Shown piece after piece: positions 11,475 to 19,988 of a stretch of 35,882 nt of DNA; positions within the stretch are counted from its first letter, which is position 1, and each line of letters starts with the position of its first letter. The notes beneath the pieces are model-generated. The model was not told the origin of the DNA, did no database searches, and saw only the letters and a list, made by a program, of their open reading frames with translations. The DNA is from Candidatus Absconditabacterales bacterium (GTDB taxonomy: Bacteria; Patescibacteriota; Gracilibacteria; Absconditabacterales; Absconditicoccaceae), in NCBI GenBank assembly GCA_937923605.1, contig CALDTY010000015.1:1-35882 (forward strand), given 5' to 3'. The position numbers were made by a program, and so were the translations under genes.

Positions 11475-12056
11475 CTAACCAGCTTGGGGAATAAGCGCTT
11501 CAATCGCTGCAAAGTTTCATATTCAATCAGCATTTATAATAACTGACAGTTCATCTCATGTTTTTCACTTGAAATAACTGACTGCTGCTTGATTTAGGAA
11601 GTATATTTCTCCATCATCTGTTATAGCAGTAAATTTATTTTCATCAGATTTTGATAATGTTGCTCTTACGAAAGTTCTGTTTGCTTGTCATATCAGTTTA
11701 TAGATAAGTTTTCCATCAGACATAATTCTTAGTTTAAGTACATCTCCAGGAATAAGTTTCGTTTTACTGGAGTAGTTCATAGGTACTGGATATTTCTTCT
11801 TATCAGATCAAACCATAAAATATCAATCATAAACTCATTCAACAACGGTAGTGTTCCCATCGTCTTCTGTTCAAGATCAAAGTTTTGCAGCTGCAGCCTC
11901 TAATCAGGCAATGTTTTCTAGATCAATTTCAATTTCTCATCATCATGCTTCAATTACATGCTGAATAATAAGTTTTGCTCTTTTTGCATCTGATTCAATT
12001 TTTCAAAGCATATCCTCGACTGCTTTCAGTGTCGTGTTATTTTTCTTTTTGGGCAT
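11475..12056 (-). CDS. CPR-conserved protein of unknown function (193 aa)
   Basis: The 193-aa product starts MPKKKNN and has a helical N-terminus with AKRAKLIIQ (residues 1-40). A beta-rich body follows with the signature VEGVYDGYFMVGSDKKKYPV, then PGDVLKLRI, LIYKLIG and a C-terminal YFKGKTGDELSVII. From memory this pattern is widespread in Patescibacteria genomes, where it is usually hypothetical and sometimes mislabelled as a ribosomal L7/L12-like protein. I cannot confirm that without a search. The alternation of charged and hydrophobic residues suggests a compact beta-barrel-like cytoplasmic protein. The gene is dense in UGA-Gly, including three in a row (TGATGATGA) coding Gly-Gly-Gly. 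Its stop is TAG. It is transcribed alone and divergently from the next gene. Confidence 0.85.
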
Positions 12057-12154
12057 GTGATTTATATTAAAAATTAAATTTGATTTAGAGCACTACTGTA
12101 ATTTTTTTTTCTAAAAAATCAATAAAACTATCTATATCCAGCCGAGAAATAGAT

Positions 12155-12183
12155 TTTCAAATATGTAAAATATATAGTATACT
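12155..12183 (+). promoter_or_regulatory. Probable promoter of the membrane coiled-coil / sigma factor genes
   Basis: TTTCAA (12155-12160), a 17-nt spacer and TATACT (12178-12183), about 53 nt before the start of the coiled-coil gene. A small GAAGG/CCTTC hairpin (12215-12240) sits directly before the ATG. Confidence 0.5.
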
Positions 12184-12242
12184 TGCAATAGATATTCCGT
12201 TCAATACACTTAACGAAGGTTTTATTATTTATTATCCTTCAC

Positions 12243-12692
12243 ATGGTTGGGTATATTCTAATTTGAATGTTATTGTGATGAGCGTTGTGATATTCAATGT
12301 TTCATTTTAGATATAACGATACAAATCAAATTGATTCATTAAGGAAACGTTATAAAACGAATCAAGATTGATATGAATTAATGCAACATGAAGTGCAGGA
12401 ACTTTCTGCACAAAACGATATTCTTAAAAAAAGAACTGGTAGCCTTATTCAACAGAACGAAGACTATTCTAAATTGGTGTCTGAGCTTAGTAGATATTAT
12501 TTTCATATCAAAGAAGCGACACATAAAGTTCAAGAGTTATGAAAACTTCTACGTGTATACGATACTGATTTAGATCAAAAACTAACGAAAGTGGGCTTTG
12601 ATAAATTATCAGAAAACCCTCCAACACAAGTTCCAATCTTAAAAGAAAATTTCCCTACTGTCACAACTGAGCCAGTTAAGAAGTACTTCTAA
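12243..12692 (+). CDS. Single-span membrane protein with coiled coil (149 aa)
   Basis: With TGA as Gly, the N-terminus is a glycine-rich transmembrane helix (GYILIGMLLGGALGYSMF, residues 3-20). A charged helical region of about 100 residues rich in Gln, Glu, Leu and Lys follows, most likely a coiled coil, and the protein ends in a short Pro-containing tail. The N-terminus resembles YtxH/YhcB-like small membrane proteins in layout, but no family motif is clear. The gene lies 52 nt upstream of an ECF-type sigma factor in the same direction, so the two are probably cotranscribed. A role as membrane partner of that sigma factor is conceivable from position only; there is no zinc-binding anti-sigma motif. 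Confidence 0.82.
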
Positions 12693-12744
12693 ATGTATCT
12701 ATAAATGGAAGTATATATAACTAAGGATTTAATATCTAAATTGT

Positions 12745-13290
12745 ATGTTTGATTTTGAGGACAGTTTTATTCAACGTTTAATTCAGAAAGATGAGCAAGC
12801 TTTTGCTCAATTTTATGAAATGACTGTTGATGTCTTTTATCGTTACTTAATGTGACGTTATTTTTTAACTGAGTGAGATACACAAGATTTACTAAGCGAT
12901 TTTTATCTTAAATGTTGGAAATGATTAAAGTCTTATAACCCTGAATATAAATTCGAAACATATGTGTGGTCTATTTTAAAAAATCATGCAAAAGATTTTT
13001 TTAAGAAAAAGAAATCAATCCAGCTAAAAGATGAGCACTTAGATAGAGAATCACTAATCATGCAATGAGAAGGTGAAATACTAAATGATTTACAAAAAGA
13101 GTATGACTATGATATCATTCATAATAGTATGCAGTCCTTAGATGAATCATCTTATGAAGTAATTTATATGAGATATATTGATGAAATGTCGTATGAAGAG
13201 ATCAGCCAATTCTTATGAATGAGCCAAGATGCTGTGAGACAAAGATTATCTAGAGCTCTTAAAAAGATTAAAAATATGTTAGAATCATAG
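12745..13290 (+). CDS. ECF-type RNA polymerase sigma factor (181 aa)
   Basis: Region 2 spans about residues 18-90, with FYEMTVDVFYRYL, then TEGDTQDLLSDFYLKCW and FETYVWSILKNHAKDF, the typical sigma-70 region 2 helices. Region 4 is at about 130-178, with LDESSYEVIYMRYIDEMSYE followed by the helix-turn-helix EISQFLGMSQDAVRQRLSRA. The length matches ECF sigma factors (170-200 aa). UGA encodes glycines at conserved positions, including the turn glycine of the HTH (FLGMS). The stop is TAG. It follows the membrane coiled-coil gene and is ended by the hairpin at 13366-13392. Its regulon cannot be inferred, and no zinc-finger anti-sigma gene is adjacent. Confidence 0.93.
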
Positions 13291-13365
13291 TAAATAAATG
13301 GCTAGCAATTGCGATAAATATTGATTTGTCAATAATATCCATGATACATAATCGGAGATCAATCT

Positions 13366-13392
13366 AAAATGGCTCTATAGAGCTGTTTTTTT
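13366..13392 (+). terminator. Terminator after the sigma factor gene
   Basis: A short stem GCTC/GAGC (extendable by flanking A-T and G-T pairs) with a TATA loop, preceded by AAAA and followed by a run of 7 T. Confidence 0.75.
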
Positions 13393-13435
13393 AATTTATA
13401 TTAGTGCATCACTTTCTAGTGGTATTCAATTAATG

Positions 13436-13468
13436 GCTTGAAATTGCAGGTTAAGGATGTACTATAGT
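13436..13468 (+). promoter_or_regulatory. Probable promoter of the HU gene
   Basis: TTGAAA (13438-13443) precedes TACTATAGT. The -10 box may be TACTAT (16-nt spacing) or TATAGT at 13463-13468 (19-nt spacing). The leader would be about 25 nt. Confidence 0.4.
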
Positions 13469-13499
13469 GTTGTGTTTTTATTTACTTATTCACAAACTA

Positions 13500-13784
13500 A
13501 TGACTAAGACACAATTGATTGCTCATTTAGCTGACAAACTAGGTGTTTCTAAAAGATTAGCTTGAGACTTTATCAACGAATTCGTAGCTGCTGTAATTGG
13601 TGGTGTTATGAAAAGTGGTGAAGTAAGAATCCAAGGGTTCGGTACATTCAAGAAATCACACAGAAAAGCTAGAACAGGTGTAAACCCTAGAAACCCAGTA
13701 GAAAAAATCAAAATCCCTGCAATGGACGTTCCTACATTCAAAGCTGGATCTGATTTCAAAAAGACTCTTAGAGGTACAAAATAA
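13500..13784 (+). CDS. hup: HU/IHF-family DNA-binding protein (94 aa)
   Basis: The full-length HU fold starts MTKTQLIAHLADKLGVSK. The core motif RIQGFGTFKK (residues about 44-53) is followed by the DNA-binding arm RTGVNPRNPVEKIKIPA and the end helix PTFKAGSDFKKTL. Length equals typical HU (90-95 aa). HU bends and compacts the chromosome as a dimer. The gene is monocistronic, bounded by a promoter-like sequence and a downstream hairpin. Only one of about 10 glycines is UGA (residue 27 region, AGDF), far fewer than in neighbouring genes, which may reflect high expression. Whether it is HU or IHF cannot be settled; a single-copy HU role is most likely. Confidence 0.96.
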
Positions 13785-13824
13785 TTTGTGGCAACACAGT
13801 TACTCTAAAATAGTCTGCGCAGAC

Positions 13825-13856
13825 AACCTCGTATCTTAGGATTCGGGGTTTTCTTC
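13825..13856 (+). terminator. Terminator after HU
   Basis: AACCTCG (13825-13831) pairs with CGGGGTT (13844-13850) with one G-T pair, followed by TTCTTCTT. A perfect 12-bp palindrome GTCTGCGCAGAC lies directly before it. Confidence 0.65.
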
Positions 13857-13913
13857 TTGCAAAAAAAATATACTCCCTTAGGTTTATTTTTATTTATACA
13901 TCACTGTTAGTTA

Positions 13914-15182
13914 ATGAATAAACATCGAATCAGAAGAAACTTTATATATAGACGGTATATGCTAGCAAAAGCATATTATGCATGGAAAAAGTCAGGTAAA
14001 CCCTGAGCGTCAATTTCATTTATTTGAATCACATGAACTGATGGTAAATCAACTACTAGTAATATGCTATACCATGTTATGAAGCAAGCGTGATACAAGG
14101 TTGGTCTTATTAGTACTGTATTTATTGATGTCGGTGATTGATTAAAGGATAATGAAACACATATGACGTCTTTGGATCATCTTGTCCTTCGACAGCTGAT
14201 TAAGAAAGCTGAACAAGCATGATACACTCATATTGTGCTTGAAGTTTCTTCGCATGCATTGCATCAATATCGTACACGACCATTACGTTTCATGTGAGTT
14301 GCCTGTACAAATATAACTCGTGAACATTTAGATTTCCATAATACTATTGCACATTACGCATCGACAAAGGCAGAGCTTTTTGATAGAGTGGATAGAAATG
14401 GTGTGACAGTATTGCCATCAGGTTTTGAATACTCAAGTTTATTTAATAAAAAAACATGAGCAGCAAAAAAGTATACATTTTGATATAATAACAATTCTGA
14501 TGTGTGGGTAGATAATATTAATCAAGCGTGAATTCTCTCCTTTGATCTACATTTTAAACAGAAAACATATTCACTAGTGACTAAAATAGTAGGTGCTTTC
14601 AACGCAGAAAATATGATGATCGCCACATTGCTTGCAGATCAGGTTTGAGTGAGTGAAGAAGATATAGTTTCATGATTAAGCACATTTGAAGGTCTACCTT
14701 GAAGACAAGAACTTGTGCTAACAGAGGAAGGGATTACTGCTATGATAGATTTTGCTGTAACCCCTGATGGGTTATCTACTTTATATACTGCGATTAGAGG
14801 TATGTGATATAAAAAAATCATTCCAGTATTTGGTGCAACAGGTAATAGAGATAAAGGGAAAAGATCAAGAATGTGAGCAGTTGCTGGAGAGTTATGTGAT
14901 ATCACTATAATTACTGAAGACGAGAACTACCATGAAGATGGATTAGTGATCATGAAAGAGGTAGAAAAGTGAATCCAACAAACTTGAGGTGCTTATGAAA
15001 TGGTTCAAGATAGAACTGAAGCGATTAGACGTTGATTACAGTTATGTGAACCATGAGATATTGTAGTAGTGACCGGTATGGCTAATTACACAACAAGATG
15101 TATGAATGAGTGAAGTGTAGCTTGGAATGAGAAAGAAGTGATAGAGAAAGAAATTACATGATTGTGATATGTACTTGCATAA
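13914..15182 (+). CDS. Short MurE-like Mur ligase family protein (422 aa)
   Basis: ATP-dependent Mur ligases join amino acids to UDP-MurNAc peptides in peptidoglycan synthesis. The P-loop GITGTDGKSTT lies at residues 38-48, with two of its glycines coded by UGA. VLEVSSHALHQ and TNITREHLDFH (central domain) and FGATGNRDKGKR (C-terminal domain) follow in family order. The start at 13914 leaves only 37 residues before the P-loop, so the N-terminal UDP-binding domain of canonical MurE (about 490 aa) is missing. The C-terminal specificity motif, DNPR in diaminopimelate-adding enzymes, reads EDENYHED at 335-342, so the added residue cannot be predicted. Short MurE-like ligases are common in CPR genomes as I recall. 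It may act in wall synthesis or as an amino-acid ligase on another acceptor. Confidence 0.9.
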
Positions 15183-15201
15183 CTTATACTAGTTGATTAC
15201 A

Positions 15202-15230
15202 TTTAATATGAATCATGCAGTATATATAAT
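15202..15230 (+). promoter_or_regulatory. Possible promoter of the 159-aa gene
   Basis: A perfect TATAAT (15225-15230) lies 17 nt after a weak -35 TTTAAT (15202-15207). The leader to the ATG at 15248 would be only about 11 nt. Confidence 0.4.
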
Positions 15231-15247
15231 CATTAAAATATAATAAT

Positions 15248-15727
15248 ATGAGAAAGACGAAATTTGATGACATTGTTATTCCAAAGACTTTTATTAATGT
15301 TGCTAAAGATCATTTACTTTCATTTGCATATGATGATTATGATGATTATTTAGTTAGATTTCTTACTGGAGGTAATGGTGGAGCTTTTTTATTAAGAAAG
15401 TTCAATAAAGTAGATCAAGTAGTAATTCAAGTTTACGAATCAATATATGATCGCATATCAACACAGATCACTCTAGTAGATCCACAGTTTACGCCAGCGT
15501 ATATTGCGTTTGGAAAGAAATATTCATTAGAAAAATATGATAAATTTCCCAAAAATGTGATTTATTTTAACTTTGAAGTTACTGATAGCTCTTTAGACTA
15601 TGTTAGTGGGATTGGATATTATAAATTTTTACATGAGAGAAAAAATAAAGGATTATGGATAAGAGGAGAATGTGATATACACAAGTTAACACGAGACAAC
15701 TATCACTTATTTTTAAAAGAAAACTAA
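15248..15727 (+). CDS. Unknown protein without UGA codons (159 aa)
   Basis: This ORF is complete under any code: all nine glycines are GGN and no TGA occurs, unlike the Mur ligase before it and the NYN gene after it. The protein is mixed alpha/beta with many aromatics, an acidic Tyr/Asp run (YDDYDDYLV, about 29-37) and a Gly-rich turn (TGGNGG). I see no signal peptide, membrane segment or recognised motif. It is probably cytoplasmic and transcribed alone from 15202-15230, ending at the hairpin 15734-15769. The codon choice may mean recent acquisition from a standard-code organism (inference). Confidence 0.85.
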   Translation: MRKTKFDDIVIPKTFINVAKDHLLSFAYDDYDDYLVRFLTGGNGGAFLLRKFNKVDQVVIQVYESIYDRISTQITLVDPQFTPAYIAFGKKYSLEKYDKFPKNVIYFNFEVTDSSLDYVSGIGYYKFLHERKNKGLWIRGECDIHKLTRDNYHLFLKEN

Positions 15728-15733
15728 TGCCTT

Positions 15734-15769
15734 AGGAAGTCAGGTTATGCGCCTATCTTCCTTTTTTTT
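15734..15769 (+). terminator. Terminator after the 159-aa gene
   Basis: The 6-bp stem AGGAAG / CTTCCT encloses a 17-nt loop and is followed by a run of 8 T. The loop is long but the T-run is strong. Confidence 0.7.
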
Positions 15770-15791
15770 ATATTTTTAGTATAGTGCAAGT

Positions 15792-16355
15792 ATGAAAGAA
15801 AGACAAAACAACAGATCTAAAAAAGGAAATCATGCATTTATCGATAACGAAAATGTGAATGTTTCTGTGCAGCGTTTATGATGGAAAATTGATCGATCTA
15901 AGCTAAGAGAACGACTCAAGGATGATTTTGATGTAGAAGAAGCATATTTATTTATGTGATATCTCCCTGAATATCAAAAAATGTATGATTTTTTTGAATC
16001 TATATGATATAAACTTATCTTCAAAAAAATGTATCAATCTGACCATATACCAAACAAATGAAATATAGATACAGACTTAGTGTTACATGCAATGATCAAC
16101 TACAGTAAATACCATCAAGCTGTCATTGTTTCTTGAGATGGCGATTTTACTTCATTAGTAGAGCACTTACAAAGCAAGAAGAAACTAAGATGTGTTATAT
16201 CTCCAAACAAAAAAAGAACTTCTGATTTTCTACAGGAAGCAACCGATGGTAGGTTTATGTTTTTAGATGGGTTTAAAAAGAAATTATCATACACAGCAAA
16301 CAAGGAAGAAAAATGAAAGAAACAAAGAAAGGAAGATGAGCCGTTTTGGATGTAA
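15792..16355 (+). CDS. NYN/PIN-like domain protein (LabA/DUF88 type), putative ribonuclease (187 aa)
   Basis: Conserved acidic residues of the NYN (PIN-fold) nuclease family are visible in order: FIDNENV (D18), KGNIDTDLVLHAM (D93, D95) and VIVSGDGDFTSLVEHL (D116, D118). These Asp residues bind the metal used for RNA cleavage in characterised relatives. UGA encodes glycines in the KGNID and VSGDGD motifs. The C-terminus is a Lys-rich tail (about 163-187), possibly for RNA binding. The gene is short and monocistronic, converging on the minus-strand DUF1737-like gene. Many LabA/DUF88 proteins have unknown substrates, so only a putative RNase role is justified. Confidence 0.9.
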
Positions 16356-16372
16356 GTATAATTTAATTTTAA

Positions 16373-16402
16373 AAAAATGGATGTTGATAATCATCCATTT
16401 TT
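16373..16402. terminator. Bidirectional terminator between convergent genes
   Basis: A stem AAAAATGGATG / CATCCATTTTT with an 8-nt loop has A- and T-runs on both sides, serving the NYN gene (+) and the DUF1737-like gene (-). Confidence 0.88.
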
Positions 16403-16413
16403 AATAACATTCT

Positions 16414-16737
16414 TTAATTCTCTTTTTTAAACATTGATTGAGAATAATTATTCTCAGATGTTTCTAGCATTCCACCTATAGGCTCATATCCATTTTCAAT
16501 AGCCTTGTTCACGTTCTGCTTTAGTTCCTCCTTAGATAACCCATCCACGATGATGTATTGTTCATTATAAATAGGTCTCTGATTTACAACTTGATTGCGT
16601 TTTACACTTGTTTTCTGACGATTTGCTGTTGAGAAATAGAATCCTCCCGCTAAAAGAAGAAATAAGGGAAGCAGCCACTTCAAGAATGAACTACTATTTC
16701 TCTGGTGATGTGTTTTAATTTCTTTTTTTGTTTCCAT
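16414..16737 (-). CDS. Membrane-anchored DUF1737-like protein without UGA codons (107 aa)
   Basis: A basic N-terminus is followed by one transmembrane helix (LKWLLPLFLLLAGGFYFST, residues about 19-37), a linker and a C-terminal domain YIIVDGLSKEEL to YEPIGGMLE to YSQSMFKK. This order resembles DUF1737, a small domain of unknown function (pattern: tyrosine strand, helix, GxxPxGG, Q-x-M-x-K). The type II orientation would place the domain outside the cell. All six glycines are GGN, with no UGA. It is the last gene of a minus-strand cluster starting near 19271, 61 nt after the MIP18-like gene. The family match is by eye. Confidence 0.8.
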   Translation of the reverse strand: METKKEIKTHHQRNSSSFLKWLLPLFLLLAGGFYFSTANRQKTSVKRNQVVNQRPIYNEQYIIVDGLSKEELKQNVNKAIENGYEPIGGMLETSENNYSQSMFKKEN

Positions 16738-16798
16738 ATTAATATTTTACATGTGCTTTCTTATAGATTAATTGGCAATAAAGTCAACTTTCCCTTTA

Positions 16799-17131
16799 TT
16801 ACTCAAACATTCTTTGAAGATCTTCGTCTCTAATCATTGTAGGTGATCGTAAAGGATCGAATGTTATCTCTAAAGCTACTTCTCGATCTGGGTATTTTTC
16901 TGTAACAGCGTTTTTTGTCATTTGTTCAATCATATCACCCATTGGGCAAGCTGGAGTTGTGAACGTCATAAGTATATGTATCACATTATCATCTTCGTTG
17001 ATAGTGATATCATATATAAGTCATAGAGTTCGTATATCTATAACTGGGAATTCAGGATCATATACTGTTTCAAGTTGAGCTTGAAGGACATCGAACATCT
17101 CTTGAATGTGAGGGAGAGGTTTATTGTTCAT
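16799..17131 (-). CDS. MIP18/DUF59 family protein, SufT-like (110 aa)
   Basis: The DUF59 fold spans nearly the whole protein: VYDPEFPVIDIRTLGLIYDI (residues 23-42, the G37 codon is UGA), then the core MTFTTPACPMGDMI with Cys62, and a C-terminal LEITFDPLRSP strand. Family members (SufT, PaaD, MIP18) take part in iron-sulfur cluster assembly or carrier functions, often using the conserved Cys. Length is close to stand-alone SufT proteins. The start ATG at 17131 overlaps the end of the upstream membrane protein gene by 11 nt, so the two are translationally coupled. No suf genes are adjacent, so a specific role in Fe-S assembly is a family inference only. Confidence 0.92.
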
Positions 17132-17501
17132 AATTTACTTTATCATTTGCTAGAAAGGGAATTATTGCAACAAATATAAGTGCTGTAAGTATTCATAAGA
17201 AATTATTCCATGAATCATTAATCATGAGGGTGAGATTTATCATGGTGCATAGTGCAAACAATAGTGATAGCTTATAACTAAATGATGTTTGTTTTAAGTG
17301 AGATGTTTCTGAACTTCGTAATTTATACAATCATAAAAAGAAGAAATACATGATTCACCAGATTATCATAAATACTCATAAGTAACCAAATGATAATCCA
17401 AGAATAGGACTTTCATATACATTTACATATTTATACAAAATACTCACTATGATGATACCTACTAGAAATTTTATTGTTGCTCAAATACTATATGTTTGCA
17501 T
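17121..17501 (-). CDS. Four-span membrane protein, unknown function (126 aa)
   Basis: Four hydrophobic segments are visible: about residues 7-22 (ATIKFLVGIIIVSILY), 30-57 (GLSFGYLGVFMIIWGIMYFF), 75-92 (LSLLFALCTMINLTLMI) and 97-115 (NFLGILTALIFVAIIPFL). The loops are short and positively charged residues lie between segments 2 and 3. Several glycines in the helices are UGA. It overlaps the MIP18-like gene downstream by 11 nt and lies 32 nt after the next membrane protein gene upstream, so it belongs to one operon. No family is recognised. Confidence 0.8.
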
Positions 17502-17532
17502 GCCTTAGATAAAAGGTGTTAAAATATAAAGA

Positions 17533-18297
17533 TTATAAATCGACATTAATTTCTGAATTATCTTCTGCGTCTACCATAACTTCGTTTAAAGATGGAATAT
17601 ATAAGAAGTTATTTCATAGGCTGTAGAATTTATAATATAGTTTTTCCCAAATTGATTGGAAAAATGGAATACAAAAATAACCAAGAACTGGTGGTAGAGA
17701 TAATAAAATACTAACTTGCTGACCGCCACTTGTATTTAGTATTTTATAAAGAATAGCAAAAATGAATACAGACACTGCAAATCATCGGGCTGATCACACA
17801 AGATCGCTAGCAGCGTAGTTGGGATTTGTGGTAATTTCTATTCAGGTGTAGCAAATAAATATGGTCAGTAATATATGTAATCCAAGCACAAGAAACAATA
17901 TTGTTACCTCTGCAGTAAAAATGAAATACAGTGGAATAAAGAAGATGAACAAAAGAATATTACAAAGGAGCGATATTGTAAACATTTTTCACATATCATA
18001 ATACTTTGTGGTATATACTAGATTCAATACTCAAGATATGATTAAATTGCCTATAAATGTACCCAAAAATGCTATAATCATTAGTATAACTGGAAGAAGC
18101 GGGTTAATTGCAGCTCCACCATCTCATGAGTTTAGTGCTCATTGTATAATTCATGAAACCAAGATCAACATAATGAAAATGAGGAAAGCGATTGCAGTTC
18201 CTACAATCAATCAGATCATTCCCTTAATCATGATCTCCCATCATGTGGGGTTGTGAGGTTCAATATCTAATACACGTTGTTTTTTACGACGAGTCAT
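17533..18297 (-). CDS. Polytopic membrane protein, unknown function (254 aa)
   Basis: A basic cytoplasmic N-terminus (MTRRKKQR) and about five or six transmembrane helices cover residues 24-200, with a charged soluble C-terminus of about 40 residues ending in an acidic stretch. The sequence around NPTGWEIMIKGMIGLIVG marks the first helix. Many helix glycines are UGA, and the frame is broken under the standard code. The gene belongs to the minus-strand cluster from 19271 to 16414. The layout resembles the DUF-type membrane proteins common in CPR genomes, but I cannot name a family or substrate. Confidence 0.83.
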
Positions 18298-18386
18298 TGC
18301 TAAATCGAAAGATGAAAGTACTTTATTTACATTATTTTTAAGATATGAATGTTGGGTGAAAATAAAAGTTAAAAGCCTTCTATTTA

Positions 18387-18941
18387 CTACTGACAGCTTA
18401 ATTGGGATAATCGTTTATCTGATTTATTACGATCTCTATCATTAATTGATGCGTATGAAATAATATATCCTTTTTCTTGATGTACAAATTGATATTGTGC
18501 AATATACGTAAATTCTTGAATTGCAGAAAAAGTATTTTTTACATCGAAGGTAACAAACAGACCTTTTATATCTTCTCATTGGCATTCAAATGAAAGACGT
18601 TCTTGTTTTCATGGAACGTATCATGCAAGAGAAGTTTGTAATTTTTTACTATTTACAGTCCAAAATTGTTCATAATCAAGTGATGGTCATATTTCTGAAC
18701 GAGTAACTACTATATTTTCATCAAATGTATCTTCTTGATTCTTTTTATATGACAACAGAACTTTGTTTGTGATTTGTTTGTTTTCTACTAGTTTTGGATT
18801 TATGGATTCAAATCATTCAGGAATACTGATTGAGAAAATATCTCAGAATTGAGCTAATTCTGTCACTTCTGTTGATCATCAACATCCAGTTAGTAATGAG
18901 GATATAAGTCATATAAATATGACAGTGATGTATTTATTCAT
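18387..18941 (-). CDS. Lipoprotein, unknown function (184 aa)
   Basis: The N-terminus is a lipoprotein signal peptide: a short basic start (MNKY), a hydrophobic stretch and the lipobox LLTGCGG, where the Gly before the Cys and both after it are mostly UGA-coded. Cys21 would be lipidated and the protein held on the outer face of the membrane. The mature domain begins IFSISIPEGFES, a pattern seen in small beta-sheet domains of the PsbP/MOG1-like or DcrB type, and ends with a Cys. The resemblance to that fold is weak and by eye. Stop is TAG. It follows the 98-aa membrane protein gene by 33 nt in the same operon. Confidence 0.87.
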
Positions 18942-18974
18942 AAGTTAAGATGCTTTTAAAAGTCACTCCTTAAT

Positions 18975-19271
18975 TTATCCGACAAAAATATATAACAGAG
19001 CTAGAAAGATTCATACAATAAGTCATTGAATGTATGCTGATGATCAGTTTTTCTCTATTTCTTCTTGAGTTTCATTTCCTTCTGTGGCTAGAAGATTTAG
19101 GACATATCACATGATAATACCAGTGAATATAAGATAGGCTGGCATTAGTGTAGCATTGATGCTTGCAAATGAAACAGGATCAAAAACCCTTCCTCAAATT
19201 GTAAGAAAAATGATGAGTAGTATTGTTAGGGTTAGAAAGACGCCTCTTAACGTTTCGAATAAGACTATCAT
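18975..19271 (-). CDS. Small membrane protein, three helices (98 aa)
   Basis: Three transmembrane segments are visible: about 10-28 (VFLTLTILLIIFLTIGG), 44-58 (PAYLIFTGIIMGYVLN) and 79-97 (IQGLIVGIFLALLYIFVG), with an acidic loop between the second and third (TEGNETQEEIEKNG). It is the first gene of the six-gene minus-strand cluster and starts 192 nt from the divergent UGA-free operon. A possible promoter on the minus strand is TTGATT, 16 nt, TACTTT near 19339-19312. Two direct copies of ACTTAAAA (19285, 19302) lie just upstream. The family is not recognised. Confidence 0.75.
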
Positions 19272-19353
19272 ATTAGTTCTTGCAACTTAAAATAATGTAT
19301 TACTTAAAAGTACTCCTTTTTTTAGAGAAATCAATGAATCGGATAGCTTTGTG

Positions 19354-19382
19354 TTGACAAAAACTTATATTTACATATAAGT
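19354..19382 (+). promoter_or_regulatory. Strong promoter with overlapping inverted-repeat operator
   Basis: A perfect -35 TTGACA (19354-19359) is followed by a 16-nt spacer and -10 TATAAG (19376-19381). The spacer and -10 are covered by a perfect 8-bp inverted repeat, ACTTATAT-TTAC-ATATAAGT (19363-19382). A protein bound there would block RNA polymerase, so repression is likely. It drives the three UGA-free genes at 19463-20817. An AAGGAG at 19419-19424 is too far (about 38 nt) from the annotated ATG to serve it. Confidence 0.7.
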
Positions 19383-19462
19383 GTATTCTATTTTTCTTCT
19401 TTAATAGTTAAAACGAATAAGGAGAAATTTTCACAAACACTAAAAACACAAATTATAATAGT

Positions 19463-19987
19463 ATGAAAAACGAAAAATTTAATCAAGCAAATGAATTCTT
19501 ACTGGAACATAGGTTCATTAATGAATATTATACATGGGATAGAGAGAATTCATTGATGAATCAACAGCCTTGTCATCATTATTTTGTTTTGAAACCGATT
19601 CTATTTTCGAATAAAAAAGATGAGCAAAGACCTGCTATTATATTGAAATATAATTATCGACACAATAAGTTGGTAAATATATTCAGAACTCCTTTAGTAA
19701 AAAATCAATTCGGGAGCCAAATAATAGATATTAAACTTCTTGATAAGAAATTGTTCATAGCATGTCTATATTATGGTACAGGTGAAGTTCATATTGGTGC
19801 TTTTAACAACATTAAATTAATCGCATTAAACACTATTATGAAACTTTCTGCATCAAGTGAATTGCTTCATGAATATAATTTCTCTAATTACAAAAGAGTA
19901 AAAAGAGAAGGATCATTGCGAGTAGATAAAGTAATAAATACAAATCACAAAGTAGAGATTCTGCAAAAAATAAAAAAACATATCTAA
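19463..19987 (+). CDS. Unknown protein without UGA codons, first of a three-gene operon (174 aa)
   Basis: This is a complete ORF with no TGA codon; its five glycines are all GGN. It is a soluble, basic, beta-rich protein. FVLKPILFSNKKDEQRPAII, KLFIACLYYGTGEVHIGAFN and a Lys-rich C-terminus (EILQKIKKH) are visible, but no motif I recognise. There is no signal peptide or membrane segment. It is followed after a single nucleotide by the next gene, so it is tightly cotranscribed. The strong promoter with operator upstream implies inducible expression. ATG at 19463 was chosen as the first Met in frame. Origin and function are unknown. Confidence 0.85.
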   Translation: MKNEKFNQANEFLLEHRFINEYYTWDRENSLMNQQPCHHYFVLKPILFSNKKDEQRPAIILKYNYRHNKLVNIFRTPLVKNQFGSQIIDIKLLDKKLFIACLYYGTGEVHIGAFNNIKLIALNTIMKLSASSELLHEYNFSNYKRVKREGSLRVDKVINTNHKVEILQKIKKHI

Positions 19988-19988
19988 C

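Noticed and set aside
19285-19309. Two direct copies of ACTTAAAA upstream of the membrane-protein cluster as an operator
   Set aside because: Eight bases in A+T-rich DNA are too short to distinguish from chance without conservation data; mentioned only in the gene entry.
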